DNA of 64,000 nt, from contig QEOQ01000106.1 of NCBI GenBank assembly GCA_010279815.1, positions 32,348 through 96,347 of the forward strand, in the 5' to 3' direction. Shown piece after piece: positions 45,546 through 56,639 of the stretch. The notes below the pieces were generated by a model, which searched no databases, was not told the origin of the DNA, and worked only from the letters and a program-made list of their open reading frames with translations. The position numbers and the translations under genes are program-made. The stretch is from Brachionus plicatilis (lineage: Eukaryota > Rotifera > Eurotatoria > Ploima > Brachionidae). Position 1 is the stretch's first letter, and the number at the start of each line of letters is the position of its first letter.

Positions 45546-46171
45546 AGAAATTTAAGTAAGATTGATAGGTTTTTGGTTAATTATTTTAAAAAATAGATTA
45601 TTTTTCATTTTTGAAATAAATAAACAAGCATTTGGTTGTTTAAATAATTATTCTTTTAGATATGCTTGAGATTTTTCTACTTAAGAATTTGGTTTAATTA
45701 TTCGTTTTATTCATTGCTAATAAAAAATCATTCATTTGATGATTGAGAATAGCTTTTTTCAAATAAAAATAATTATTCGACTGAATGAATTAAAATTCCT
45801 TCACTCGCATTTAATTTTATATTGCTCCTATTACTCATCTAGTCTCTTCATTTTTTTTATTAATCTTAGAACAAAATATCTTTTTTTGTATTTGTTATCT
45901 CGTGTTTTTTAAACTTAATTTATTAAAACTAACAACAATCTATATGAGTTTTTTTAATCAACTTTATGGCAGCAATTGAAAAAAAATAATTTATGCATAT
46001 GATTCCTTTATTTTAATATTTTCAATCTGATGAGTTTAATCTCCTAATAAACTCTTAATTTCAATTAAGAAAAAAATCTTAATTGAAAAGATAATACATC
46101 TTTTAATTTAAGATCAAAAATATTAATGAAAAATATTTGTTTTCTTAATTTAATTATTTACTTTGAACTTA
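45546..46171. other. Intergenic AT-rich spacer
   Basis: No gene or repeat recognised. Confidence 0.4.
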
Positions 46172-46326
46172 ATGCAAAAAACAAGCTGAATTTTAGAAAA
46201 GGCTCTGCAAAAACTCTGCAATTTTGCAGGAAAATGCATGTCATTAAAAAGGATTTAATTCAACTGCGCAATTAAATTGCAGAGTTTTTGCAGAGCCTAT
46301 TCTAATATTCAGCATGTTTTTTGCAT
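46172..46326. repeat. Foldback element with TCTGCAAAAACTCTGCAA arms
   Basis: The left arm is ATGCAAAAAACAAGCTGAAT followed by GGCTCTGCAAAAACTCTGCA. The right arm is its inverse with few mismatches, separated by about 50 bases. Complete hairpin, non-coding. Confidence 0.8.
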
Positions 46327-47084
46327 TATTTAGCATTTTGCAGAGAGATTTAATCAAATACCATTCAAAAGTTATAAAAAAATTACTTTTTTATCTGATT
46401 TTTTTGATCCTAAACTTCAAGCTGCCTCAAGTTAGCAAAATGTCACTGATATAAAACTTAATAAAAGATAATAGAGAAGTGATTTATTTTATAACTTAAT
46501 TTTAGGCTAGTGACCTAATCATTAATAATAAATAATTATTAATTATTATAATCAATTATTTTTTATGAAGACAAAATAGCATTGTTAAATTAATATCTAA
46601 TTTTTTAATTTTTTTACAAGTTTCGAAAACTTTTCAATATTTACTAGAAGTCTTAATTTGGAGCTCTTTTTTCAGTTGATTTTTTTTTCGTGAACAGAAT
46701 TTTTTATTGGCAATTAAATCCAAGAACGATTAAACGCGTTTCACAAAACATAAAAAAAAAAAACAAGAAGACGTCTCTACACTGAAAAAAAAATAAGCGT
46801 CTTAGCAATAAAAAAAGTGACTTTTTAAAAAAAAAACGACTTATAAAATTTTTTCGAGTGAAAAGCGACTTAATTAAACAAAAGAAAAAAGAGACTTTAT
46901 TTATAAAAGTTAAATACACAATAAGCTCCTCCTTTTAATAACTAATAGGAAGAAAATAAAACTCTCCTGTAATTTTAACGGACAATTTTTATTTTCATAA
47001 TTATAACAGATGTTTTGCAATTTTAAATTATTATAATTTCGTTTGAATTCAAGAGTTTAACATTATTTTTCTAAAATTCATATT
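46327..47084. other. Intergenic spacer
   Basis: AT-rich. Around 46775-46900 the word GCGACTT or AAGCGTCTT recurs within A/T runs, and no gene is supportable. Open frames here are Phe/Lys-rich artefacts of homopolymer. Confidence 0.4.
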
Positions 47085-47095
47085 GTCCTTAATGA

Positions 47096-48691
47096 TTCAG
47101 TAGCGTTTTTCCCTCTTAAACTTTTTCCCTCTTTATTTTTTTCCCCTTTAAATATTTCCCTTTTATCATTTTTCCCTCTTAGTATTTTTCCCTCTGTAAT
47201 TTTTTCCCTTCTTAATTTTTTCCCCCTTAATATTTTTCCCTCAAAAAAAATAACATATTATTAGCCAATAAAAATTTAATTGAATTAATTGACATTTTAT
47301 ATCTGTTATCGTTTTTTTTGATAATACGTAAATATCGATAATTACGTTACTAGACGTAAATTTTGAAATAAATGAAATTATCAATTTTTCCTGTTTTTTC
47401 TATTTTTCTCGTAATTAACTGAAATTAAAAAGATAAATATAGTAATAATCTGAAATAAATGAAATAAGGCATAAATATTAATAAAAAGTTTATTATTTGA
47501 TCTTTGATATTTGATCCATGACATCTGGGATTACACAAGAGTTTCGATTTTCTACAACCGCATCTATTTGTAATACATTGAGATGAACAATTTTATCTTA
47601 CTATTCCTTGGCCACAACCAATTGACATTTCATTGACCGCTTGTCTAACGCTTTTGATCGACTTGTCGGTTCTAATTTCTAGTTCATCTTGACAATTTTT
47701 AACTAAATCAAAAGCGTTACCGGAAAATAAGTCCCAAAAATACGCAAACTTGACATGCAAGTTCTTAAAAAGTCTTTTTTTTTTTATATTTACGGTTGCA
47801 TCAGTAAATATCAAAACTTACTTAGTAAAATTTGATAATAAGAAAAAATGAATATTTTTTTCAAGATTTATTAATGGATCAGTTTATTTTGATATTTACG
47901 TTTTATCAAAATTTACTATTACATATCTAAACGAAATTAATCCAAAAAAATTTGAAATAAAAATCTAATCCTTGAATACTGATTCAAGCTTTACTGCTAA
48001 AATAAATGACATCTTTAAAAGTAATGAACCATAAAAAATTTGACCAAAATAAAAACCTAAATAATAAATCTAATAATACCTCAAATTTTAAAAGCTTTAA
48101 AATGGAAAAAATTGAATATTTTGATCTAAAAAAGTGTATTATCCTTTTCGATAATTACAAATTGCATAAGGTAGCTTCAAACGCTGATGGGTCAGTTCGT
48201 TTCCGTTGTCAAACTTGCAAGTCAATCAGCGTAACGGTAGATAAAACTGTTTTAATTTATAGAAAACCGAACGCTTCTTCCAGGTTCGATCAACTACAAG
48301 TTCGATCAAAGACTAATGCGAATCACTTATAATAGTTTTATAACTTTTGGTTTCTTATATGATTTTTATTTTGAAATAATAGCTGAAAAGCAAAAACAGA
48401 TTTTTCCATTTAATGTTTCTTGGTAATTTTAATTTTTTTGATTGGAAAATATTTTTTTTTTTTTTTTTTAATTGAATAATAATTAATAAAATTTTAATTA
48501 ATAATTGGCTATTTTCTATTTATTTTTATTTGCTCCTCCTTAAAAAAGGGAAAAATGATAACAGGGAAAAAATTACAGAGGGAAAAATTTACGAAGGGAA
48601 AAAAAAAAAGGGAAAAAATATAAAGGGAAAAATGTTAAAAGGAATAAAGTTTAAGAGGGAAAAATAAAAAAGGGAAAAATGATAAAAGACC
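47096..48691. mobile_element. Transposon with arrays of TTTTTCCCTCTT at both ends and an 11-base target duplication
   Basis: Direct copies of GTCCTTAATGA flank it (47085-47095 and 48692-48702). Inside the left end about nine TTTTTCCCTCTTAA-like units run to 47250; inside the right end the inverse, GAGGGAAAAATTTA-like units, runs from 48545 to 48680. A minus-strand frame at 47814-47593, open through one TAA to about 47510, ends in a Cys-rich tail (NCSSQCITNRCGCRKSK, LLCNPRCHG). A plus-strand frame, 48006-48332, has a FLYWCH-like fold (IILFDNYKLHKVASNADGSV then RFRCQTCKSISVTVDK). The long duplication fits Mutator-like transposons. No catalytic domain was seen. Confidence 0.78.
48006..48332 (+). 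CDS. FLYWCH-like zinc finger ORF inside a transposon
   Basis: A 108-residue frame. Residues about 45-85 fit the FLYWCH pattern (F..Y..H, then DGSVRFRCQTC), a DNA-binding finger found at the N-terminus of many Mutator-like transposases. The rest of a transposase is missing. It is probably a relic or deletion product, unless spliced to something outside. Confidence 0.5.
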   Translation: MTSLKVMNHKKFDQNKNLNNKSNNTSNFKSFKMEKIEYFDLKKCIILFDNYKLHKVASNADGSVRFRCQTCKSISVTVDKTVLIYRKPNASSRFDQLQVRSKTNANHL

Positions 48692-48702
48692 GTCCTTAAT
48701 GA

Positions 48703-49024
48703 ATGTTTTTTATTTTGACGAGCCGCAAATGGCTTGGATCGTTTCTCCTTTTATTAATCTTAAACAGTTTAAACACACAATTGTGTTTTTTACAAAACAC
48801 TTTCTTTTTAGATTACGAAAATTATTATATAAATTGTTCTTTTCAAATCGTTCGAAATTATTGTTATTAATATTAGTTTTCAACATATTTTTAAATTTTT
48901 TTTCACCTCTAAATAGTTTTAATATAATCTAAACTATAAAATTTAATGTTTATTTTTTATTTAAAAAAATTTAAAAACGAAACAAATCGTAAATTTGGCA
49001 AATATATCTATTTAACGTTTCGTG
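48703..49024. other. Spacer
   Basis: A Phe/Leu-rich open frame at 48699-48932 was considered and not accepted. No other feature. Confidence 0.35.
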
Positions 49025-49345
49025 AAATACAGTAGAAATGTTTAAAAGAACATAAAAAATTGAATAACTTTTTTTCTATAAATTAAAAATAAGTATCGTG
49101 ATTGAGACATTGTGCAACTTTCAAAGTTGCATCAGCTATCTAGGGCTGCAAAATTTTGCAAATTTAGATTAAATATCAATATGTTCTAGCGTAGTGCATT
49201 TTGCAGAGATTTTGCACATCATTAGCAGACTTTGACAGTAGATGCAACTTTGAATGTTGCACCATGTTGCATTCACGAAACTAATTTTCAACTTTTAGAA
49301 AAAAATTTATTCAATTTTTTATCATTTTGTTCTTTTATTTTTTAC
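49025..49345. repeat. Foldback element, copy 2
   Basis: Arms 49030-49135 and 49255-49345 are inverted copies (AATTGAATAACTTTTTTTCT; CAACTTTCAAAGTTGCATCA against TTGAATGTTGCACC). They share words with the hairpin at 17405-17625. Confidence 0.65.
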
Positions 49346-49351
49346 TTAACT

Positions 49352-49727
49352 CAAAGTTGTGCAAAAGTCATAGTCGACTTTGACTTTTGAAATTTTTTTT
49401 ACAATTTAAAGTCTCTACTGTATTTAATAATTTAGATTTGAATTAGTCCACAAAAAAAACTTTTTTTTAAAATTTTTTCCTTTAAACGGCGCTTTTTGGG
49501 TTTTATTTAGAAGGCCGCTACAATAGCTATCTGGAACGGCAATCCATGTCAGGATCACAATCATATGATTTTTTGCCATTCCAGGTAGCTATTGTAGCGG
49601 CCTACTAAATAAAACCCAAAAAAGCGCCGTTTAAAGGAAAAATTTTAAAAAAAAAGTTTTGACTCTGACCTTATTAAAAAAAATAAAGTCTTAGTCCAGA
49701 CTTGACTTTAACTTTTAACCAGCTCTG
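49352..49727. repeat. Complete hAT-like foldback element with very long stem
   Basis: It begins CAAAGTTGTGCAAAAGTC and ends TTTTAACCAGCTCTG, flanked by direct ACTTAACT at 49344-49351 and 49728-49735. The inner 49457-49545 and 49575-49665 form a nearly perfect 90-base stem (TTTAAACGGCGCTTTTTGGG, GGCCGCTACAATAGCTA), unusually GC-rich for this window, around a loop of about 35 bases. Confidence 0.85.
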
Positions 49728-50274
49728 ACTTAACTTCACTAAATATCTATTTAAGATGTGTAGAATCTGAACGATTATTATCATAGTTTTTAGGCCATCT
49801 GTTTTTTTCAAATTAATTCTAAATATGTTTAAAAAAATCGTCGCTATGACCAAAAGTACTGCTAGGTACCAGAGTTAGTCCTAAAGATGAATTTTTTTCT
49901 ATTAAATTTGATAAGTAAAAAGGATTGTAATTTCTAAAAATGCAATGAAATTTTATTTCGCATTTAAAAATGTTTGAGCAAGATTGAGCGCTTGAAATTT
50001 GATCAAAAATTTTACTTTGCTAAAAATTTTCAAAAGGAACAGATTTTTTTATTTTTTCACAGCTTGAAATATTGAGCTATTAATGAATTAGTAAAATCTC
50101 TTGTTGTAAACACTAAAAAATCGAAAAAAATAAATAGTCAGTTGCCTTAGTATTTTTAAATTTAAACAATAAAACAAATTTTTTGGATAAAATTTTTAAA
50201 ATAAAGATATAAAATGAAATTGTTATTTTAATCTTTATTTACAATTAATTTTTTTTTTACTTTTCGAATCATTT
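49728..50274. other. Spacer
   Basis: AT-rich; no feature recognised. Confidence 0.35.
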
Positions 50275-50571
50275 TTGATTGCAAAATTTGTGTTTTTATT
50301 TTTAAAATTATCTTTTGGCAAAAGAATAAAAAGTACTGAACTTACAATAACGAATAGTGTAAACGAGGACCAAAATCTTGACAAGACAAGTAAAATTGGA
50401 GTTGTTTGGACAAAATTAAAGAATGGAGAAGATTTATCACGAAGAAAGAAAATTAATTTCAATGAGAAACCCGAACCAACCAGCTATGCATCAAGTCACA
50501 TTGACAATACCAAGTTATCAGCGTTTATAATGATTTTTGATATATCTATGCTAAATTTGATCGTACAATGA
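50275..50571 (+). pseudogene. Possible piggyBac-like transposase relic
   Basis: The frame contains GVVWTKLKNGEDLSRRKKIN and ends SAFIMIFDISMLNLIVQ, then a stop, then TNPS. The order of a basic region followed by a hydrophobic xxFxxFFDxxxLxLIVxxTN-like phrase recalls the region just before the catalytic domain of piggyBac transposases. Similarity is weak and was judged by eye. Confidence 0.3.
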
Positions 50572-50582
50572 ACAAATCCGAG

Positions 50583-51929
50583 TTATTTCTGAGTTTTTTT
50601 TTTTTTTTTTTCAAAAACTGGAATTAATTAGAAAAGAATAAAAAAAATATTTAATTTCGATATATTCCATATTTAAAAATGTAAATTGAGTTTTATTCCA
50701 GGATTCAAAGTGGAAAAAAAAATTAAAAAAAATTATTGTCTCTAAATACTCACAAATTGTATCTTCATTGAAAGTTGTAGTAGACTTGTACAATATTCTT
50801 ATATTGGCTGGAGGCGTATAATTTTCCAATTCATTTGTTCTAGGTATAATCAAATAAATAGGCAATTTATTACCACATGCTGAAGCAGTAAACGCTGCGG
50901 AAATACGAACCATCTCGGCCCCGTTTGTGTCAACTTTAACTCTTTTAGCACCCTTGTCTGTAAATGTATATCGAGATGGACAGTCTAGATAGATAGACGT
51001 CTCATCCATATTAAAGATTTTTGAACGATTCCAGTTTGTTTTTCTTAATACTTCAATTGATTTGGTTAAAAAATCAGCAATAATTTGCATATAATTATTG
51101 GGAAGATCCCTTCCAGTCGTTGTTACCCTTTGGTAAGTTTTGTTATTTCTTTCCAGCCAGCCATACAGCCATCCATCACTAGCTTGAAACGGGTTCTGTG
51201 CTAAAATGTTCGAGTAAATACGTTGATGAATTTCTAGAGCTTTATGTTTAATATCTAATCCACTTACAGATCTCTTGTTTAATCTCTCCAAGTCAAACCA
51301 GGCTAGAAGCTCATTTTCCATTTCCGGATATTTTGCCAAATCTTTTTTAGTTAATATACGAGTTTTTCTTCTTTTAAATTTTGTTTTTGAAATTACATCT
51401 TTCTGCTTATACCATTCGCAAATTAGTCTTCGGTCGATACCATTAATTCGTGCGACTTCACTTTGATTTTTAGTTGCATCAACTTGTTCAATCATTTCTT
51501 GTTTAGTTGTTAAAGAGTATTTTTTTCTTTTTTTTGAATGTCCAAAATTTGGAGTTTGAGTAGGCACATTAATTGGCACATTAACTGTATTGTTTGGCTC
51601 AACACCAGTTGATTCTACGTCAAAAGTTTCATCAACAATCATTTTAAGCTTTGAAATTTAATTCGAAATAACAATGAGATCAGAAAAAATGAAAAATTTG
51701 ATGATGTAATTTATAAGCAAATAAAATTGCAAATTTGTTTTTTTTTTTTACAATTATTTCAAACCTTAATTTTCATTTTTTTAGTTGAAATTTTTTTTTC
51801 CACTTTGAATCCTGGAATAAAACTCAATTTACATTTTTAAATATGGAATATATCGAAATTAAATATTTTTTTTATTCTTTTCTAATTAATTCCAGTTTTT
51901 GAAAAAAAAAAAAAAAAACTCAGAAATAA
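50583..51929 (-). mobile_element. Pogo-like transposon derivative with about 143-base terminal inverted repeats
   Basis: Bases 50583-50725 and 51787-51929 are nearly identical when inverted (TTATTTCTGAG at the tips; inside, AAAACTGGAATTAATTAGAA). The high identity means recent activity or gene conversion. It encloses one transposase ORF that runs into the left repeat. Confidence 0.85.
50611..51642 (-). CDS. CENP-B/pogo-like transposase, C-terminally truncated
   Basis: The frame starts at ATG 51642. Residues about 37-80 are a psq-type helix-turn-helix (KKYSLTTKQEMIEQVDATKN then INGIDRRLICEWY). About 95-175 is a CENP-B/Tc5-type DNA-binding region (ELLAWFDLERLNKRSVSGLD, GWLYGWLERNNKTYQR). From about 215 comes the start of the DDE_1 nuclease, with the first catalytic Asp in FNMDETSIYLD and the downstream GKTLP-like IYLIIPR block. 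After EYLETI the frame enters the terminal inverted repeat and becomes Phe/Asn-rich read-through. The second and third catalytic acids are therefore missing and it should be inactive as a nuclease. Confidence 0.85.
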   Translation of the reverse strand: MIVDETFDVESTGVEPNNTVNVPINVPTQTPNFGHSKKRKKYSLTTKQEMIEQVDATKNQSEVARINGIDRRLICEWYKQKDVISKTKFKRRKTRILTKKDLAKYPEMENELLAWFDLERLNKRSVSGLDIKHKALEIHQRIYSNILAQNPFQASDGWLYGWLERNNKTYQRVTTTGRDLPNNYMQIIADFLTKSIEVLRKTNWNRSKIFNMDETSIYLDCPSRYTFTDKGAKRVKVDTNGAEMVRISAAFTASACGNKLPIYLIIPRTNELENYTPPANIRILYKSTTTFNEDTICEYLETIIFFNFFFHFESWNKTQFTFLNMEYIEIKYFFYSFLINSSF

Positions 51930-52425
51930 GCCAGGAAAAAAACTCAATATTGGGTTTTAATCTTAGAATAAATCAAAAAATCTATCACAATTCCATAAAA
52001 TTAAAAAAAAATGTTTTAACATGGTGTCGATGGGAACTATTCCAGTGGAATAAATCCGGAAAATGAGGTTAAGCCCTGGAGTAGTCTGCAAGCGTTTACG
52101 GTATTAACGTCTACTAATAACAAATTTAATAATAGAAAAGTGAATTTTTTTAGCAAATTTTTTATGTAAAATTCTAATCTTGATTTTATTTATTTTTAGT
52201 CATAAAATTAATAAAATATTAAAATTTAGTATAGAAAAATACTATTAAAATTTTTTGTAAATCATTTGTGAGAATTTCGAAATAGAATTGCAAAATAATT
52301 TAACTTAAGACCTAGCCGATTTGAATTTTATGATAATTTTATTTCAACATATAGAAAAAAAAATTTTATTCATTTTAATTAATTTCAAAACAACAACAAA
52401 AATATTTTAATTAACTGCGATAAAG
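51930..52425. other. Upstream region of SERINC
   Basis: AT-rich, with a small less AT-rich patch at 52020-52110. No clear promoter element could be assigned. Confidence 0.35.
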
Positions 52426-55400
52426 ATGGGCTGTGCTATAGGTAGCTTGTTGTCAAGCGTAACGTGTTGCTGTGGTTCGGCAGCGTGTAGCTTGTGCTGC
52501 AAAGCATGTCCAAGTATGAAAAACTCAACATCAACACGACTGGCGTACGCTTTTTTCCTAATTTTGGGCGCCATTGTTTCAGCCATAATGCTCATTCCTG
52601 GCCTGGGTGATACACTGGACAAAATTCTACCCGGTGTTTGTACCAACATATCGATACCATTCGTAATCGATCATAACCAGCTGGTCAATTGTAAGTCCAT
52701 AATTGGCTACTTTGCCGTGTACAGGGTGTGTTTTTCTCTTGCCTGCTTCTACGCTCTCTTCATGGTTCTGATGATATATGTGAGGAATTCCCGCGATCCT
52801 CGAGCATCAATTCAAAATGGATTTTGGTTTTTTAAGTTCCTAATTTTGATCGCCATTTGTGTAGGCGCTTTTTTCATTCCTCAAAATGGAGCTTTCGAGG
52901 AAGTTTTCATGTACTTTGGCATAATTGGCGGATTTCTCTTCATTCTTATTCAATTGATCTTAATTATTGATTTTGCTCATTCATGGAACGAGAGTTGGGT
53001 AGAAAAATTCGAAGATGGCGATAGAGAGTACTATTATGGATTGCTTATTTTCACTGGCATATTCTTCATACTAGCCATTGTCGTTGCCATTCTGGGCTAT
53101 GTCTACTATGCTTCGGTAAGATTTTTTAATAAAAAATTTTTTTCAAAATGTTTGATTTTATTTAAAAAAAAAGAATGCCGGTTGTGGACTTCACATATTT
53201 TTCATTACTTTTAATCTAATTTTGTGTATTGTGGCTACTGTGGTCAGTGTTTTGCCCAAAGTTCAAGAGTACAACACTTCTTCTGGTATTTTACAATCAA
53301 GTTTTGTGTCACTTTACGTCATGTACTTGACATGGTCTGCTATGACAAATAATAGCAGTAAGCTAATTTTGTATTTTTGTTTTAAATTTATTTAAAGAAA
53401 AAAAATTGAAATTTGAAAAATAATGATTGTGCCAAAAAGACGGATCCAAATGGACGGATCCGGATTTTTGGTACCTAAAGGACGGATTGTTTTTACGGAT
53501 TTAAGTTAGAATTAGAACACGGATATGGATCGAATTTCTAAAATAATTTTTAATTAAAATTTTTATTTAATTTTGACATCATTATTTATTCATTTATTTA
53601 TATTTACAGCTGAATTTTTTTAAAGTATTTGGATCAATTTTGATAGAAATTCAAATAATGAAAAATATTAAAACTAAATATTATTATTTAAAATAATTTA
53701 CTTCGAGGATTATAAAGGGACGGGTATTAATTGAGCAGTAAATAATATTAAACAAATATTAATTTATATGAGCAGAAAATAAATAATTAATAGGACCCAA
53801 AAAATAGTTATAACGGTGAGAATAAATAATAAAAGCAGTATTAAAAATAAATTTCATTGAACAGAAAAAGTATTTTTCATTTAAAGAAAAAGTTTTTGAA
53901 TCAAGTTACATTTTAAAAAAAAAGAAGTGTAAGATGTAGTAGTATTAATTTTTGCGAGGTCTACCACGTCCTCTTTTTGCTTTAAGAATTAAATCACTTA
54001 CCTGATTTTCACCTATTTTAGGCTTTTTATTACTGATTTCATCAGTATTTTCAGTAACTTCAGTCTGTTTTCGTTTGCGAGTAGGCTTAGCGGTTGGTTT
54101 ACTAGTTGCTGGAGTACTTGTTGTTGCTTGTGACATTATAATATCTTTAGGCTGATAAACCAATGCCTTTTTTGTGCTATAGGTATCTTCTTTTGACCAT
54201 TTATTTTCATTTTTTAACCACAAATCTGCAGCATCATTGTCATCAAACATATACACATGTATCCATTCTCGATTAATACCTCTTTGTTTTTTGAGTATGT
54301 TTCTCTCTTCCACTTCTTCAGAATCAGACTCTTGCGATTCATATAATTCAAGTGGGACGTACTCGTCATCACTCATTTTATTTATTGAAATATATTTTTG
54401 TAAAATTTATTATTTGAACTTATTTACAACAGAAAAAGAAAGACATTTATATAGATAATTGGACTATTATTAACTAATAATTCAATTTACTGATCAAGAT
54501 TCATTTTATTGGGTTCAATTAAGTATAGTTTCTGTTCATTTCATTCTTTTAGTGGATAACTTAAGGTTATTATCACTTTTATTTTTTATTCCTGCACATT
54601 AATTAATTTTACTGCTTTTTAAAATTTTTTTTAGGGTAAAATAATTTTATTTACTTTTATTTATTTATTTATTTAAATTAAAATGTGACCTATAGTCTGC
54701 TGCTTGAAGAAAGAACGCTCTCCTTTCAGCATAAAAAATAATTTACAAAATTTCATATACGAAAATTAATTAGATTAAGTAAAAGTTTTCAAAAAAATAA
54801 AAAAGAGTAAAAAATTAAATCTAAAGTAAGAAAGTAGTTAATAGTTTATAAGAAGTTCTTTAAGATGGATTTTTTTTTATTTACTGCTCAAATAATCTTA
54901 GCTCATTATAAAGAGTCTGGTACTGAATAAAAGTTTTTTTTCTCTTTTATGTAAAATAAAAAATCAAGATAAAACAAAAAAATTATATTTTATTTTATAT
55001 TTCTCAATTAATAATTTTTACTGATTGAAAGTATATTTCCAGAATCTGGTATCTTCCCAGGCTCGTCAAGTGGCTATACTCAAAAATTTAGTTTTTTTTA
55101 ATTTACAGGGACTGTTATCAAATGTTTTAAAAAAAAATTTTTTTCATTTAGAATTTGTATCCGAATTGTATTTGATAAAAAATACAACTAAAGATAAAAA
55201 TATTCGTCAAATTTTCAGCACCCTCTTTATATGAGTTAGTCAATTTCTTTTTTATTTGCCAAAATTTGTATTAATAAATTTGTTAAAGGAAAATTTTTTT
55301 TTAATCCGGATCCGTCTCTTAGGGATGACCAAAAATAATTAAAAAATATAATATAACTTTAAATTTTAGATCCGAACTGTAACCCGGGAATCTTTGGCAT

Positions 55401-56019
55401 CATTCACCCATCAAATGTAAAAACCAACATAAGCACCATTAGTCCAGTCATGACTACAAGTCCAGTCAATCCATATTCACCGTCCTCGCATGTGCTGGAC
55501 GCGTCAAGCATAGTCTCCCTAGTCTTGTGGCTAGCAGTGATTTTGTACTCGACTTTTTCATCGGCAAGCAAAGGAGACAAACTAATGGGTTCGAATAGAG
55601 AAAGCACAAGCTTGACAGAAGCAGAACGTAATCTTGGCAAAATTATTTTTTTATTTTGATGGTAACTTTTGCCTTTTAGCTGAGGATGAAAAAGATTTGG
55701 ACAGACAAAAAGTTTGGGATGATGAGTCAGATAATGTTGCTTACTCCTATGCAGGATGTCATTTCATCTTTCTGTTGGCATCACTTTATGTAATGATGAC
55801 TTTGACCAATTGGTACAAGTAAAAATTAGCACAATGACTTTTGATAAGTTCAAAATTTATTTTTGATCTATAAAATTTAGACCTTCTACGTCAGACTTGA
55901 CGAGCTTTAAGGCAAATGAGCCGAGCATGTGGGTGAAAATAGTGTCTTCGTGGATGTGTATATTGATTTATATTTGGACGTGCATTGCACCATTGGTCTT
56001 AAGAGACAGAGTTTTCTAG
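52426..56019 (+). CDS. SERINC (TDE1/TMS family) multipass membrane protein
   Basis: Five coding exons: 52426-53115, 53174-53357, 55370-55627, 55680-55818, 55881-56019; 469 residues, normal for the family. The N-terminus [20 protein letters not shown] and following Cys cluster are typical. About ten membrane segments follow ([53 protein letters not shown]). Family signatures are present: [16 protein letters not shown] [69 protein letters not shown] and LTNWYKPS. SERINC proteins are membrane lipid-handling proteins; roles in serine incorporation and phospholipid scrambling are reported for the family. Intron 2 is 2 kb because a 1.9-kb Mutator-like element sits in it; the other introns are 52-62 bases. 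An AATAAA follows the stop at about 56081. Confidence 0.96.
53425..55330 (-). mobile_element. Mutator-like deletion derivative in SERINC intron 2
   Basis: The ends are GATTGTGCCAAAAAGACGGA and, inverted, GGTCATCCCTAAGAGACGGA, both running into GGATCCGGAT. They are flanked by perfect direct AAAAATAAT at 53416-53424 and 55331-55339. A 9-base duplication is the Mutator-like hallmark. One ORF (53945-54376) remains; the rest is non-coding AT-rich DNA. Confidence 0.85.
53945..54376 (-). CDS. ORF of the Mutator-like derivative, lacking a catalytic domain
   Basis: 143 residues starting [20 protein letters not shown]. The middle ([39 protein letters not shown]) resembles the W-containing N-terminal module that precedes the catalytic domain in some Mutator-like transposases. 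The end ([20 protein letters not shown]) is an AT-hook-like basic tail, typical of their C-terminus. It looks like head and tail joined after an internal deletion. It is encoded antisense to SERINC. Confidence 0.5.
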   Translation of the reverse strand: MSDDEYVPLELYESQESDSEEVEERNILKKQRGINREWIHVYMFDDNDAADLWLKNENKWSKEDTYSTKKALVYQPKDIIMSQATTSTPATSKPTAKPTRKRKQTEVTENTDEISNKKPKIGENQVSDLILKAKRGRGRPRKN

Positions 56020-56481
56020 ACAATTGAATGAAAAGGAGATTAAAATTGCTTTCATTAGAATTTTTTATTTTTATTGATTAATAAATGTTAAATTTAATGT
56101 TAAAAAACTAAATTTTTAGAAATTTAAATTAATAAATATTTTTTGAAAATGATTTACAAGAAGAAAAGTTAATACAGAAAATAAATTCGATTAAAATTGG
56201 CGATTTACCTGAGAATACTAGGATTAAAATAAACAAATTTTTTAAAGAATTCAAATTAAAAAATATTAAAAAAAAGCATTCCATGTTGAAGTTTATGATC
56301 ATGCTCAAAATTATCTTAAAAAATAAAAATTTTTGAAACTTTTTAAAATAAAAAATTACTCTTAAAATTTAAATATTTTTAAGCTTCATTATTTTAAAAC
56401 AGAGTTACTCAAAAGTCTCAAATTAAAATTAAAGTCATAAAAAAAAATTCCGAACAAAACTAAAGAATTTTCTTCATTTTA
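56020..56481. other. 3' flank of SERINC
   Basis: Contains the SERINC poly(A) signal near 56081. A truncated CAGAGTTACTCAAAAGTC copy of the hAT-like family begins at about 56400. Confidence 0.45.
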
Positions 56482-56483
56482 CA

Positions 56484-56634
56484 GTACAATTTCAAACTAA
56501 CTTGTACATTTCTTTTCCTCGACTCTTCCTCTTCCTTTCCTCAATTCTTCCTCGACTTTTTCTTTCCCCATTGAAATAGTTGAAGAAGAGTCGAGGAAAA
56601 AAATGCCCACAAGTTAGTTTTAATTTGTACTGTC
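56484..56634. repeat. TA-flanked foldback with polypyrimidine/polypurine arms
   Basis: CAGTACAATTTCAAACTAAC and its inverse (GTTAGTTTTAATTTGTACTG) enclose CTCGACTCTTCCTCTTCC and GAAGAAGAGTCGAGG, which also pair. The hairpin is nearly complete. Confidence 0.75.
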
Positions 56635-56639
56635 CTAAT

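Noticed and set aside
46704..46919. Phe/Leu-rich minus frame
   Set aside because: Composition follows A/T homopolymers; no motif.
47101..47250. CRISPR-like spacing of CCCTCTT repeats
   Set aside because: The units are short, variable and AT-spaced, mirrored at the other end of a transposon, and the genome is eukaryotic.
48699..48932. Plus frame of 77 codons after the CCCTCTT transposon
   Set aside because: Mostly Phe/Leu/Lys from AT-rich DNA, starts inside the target duplication, no family.
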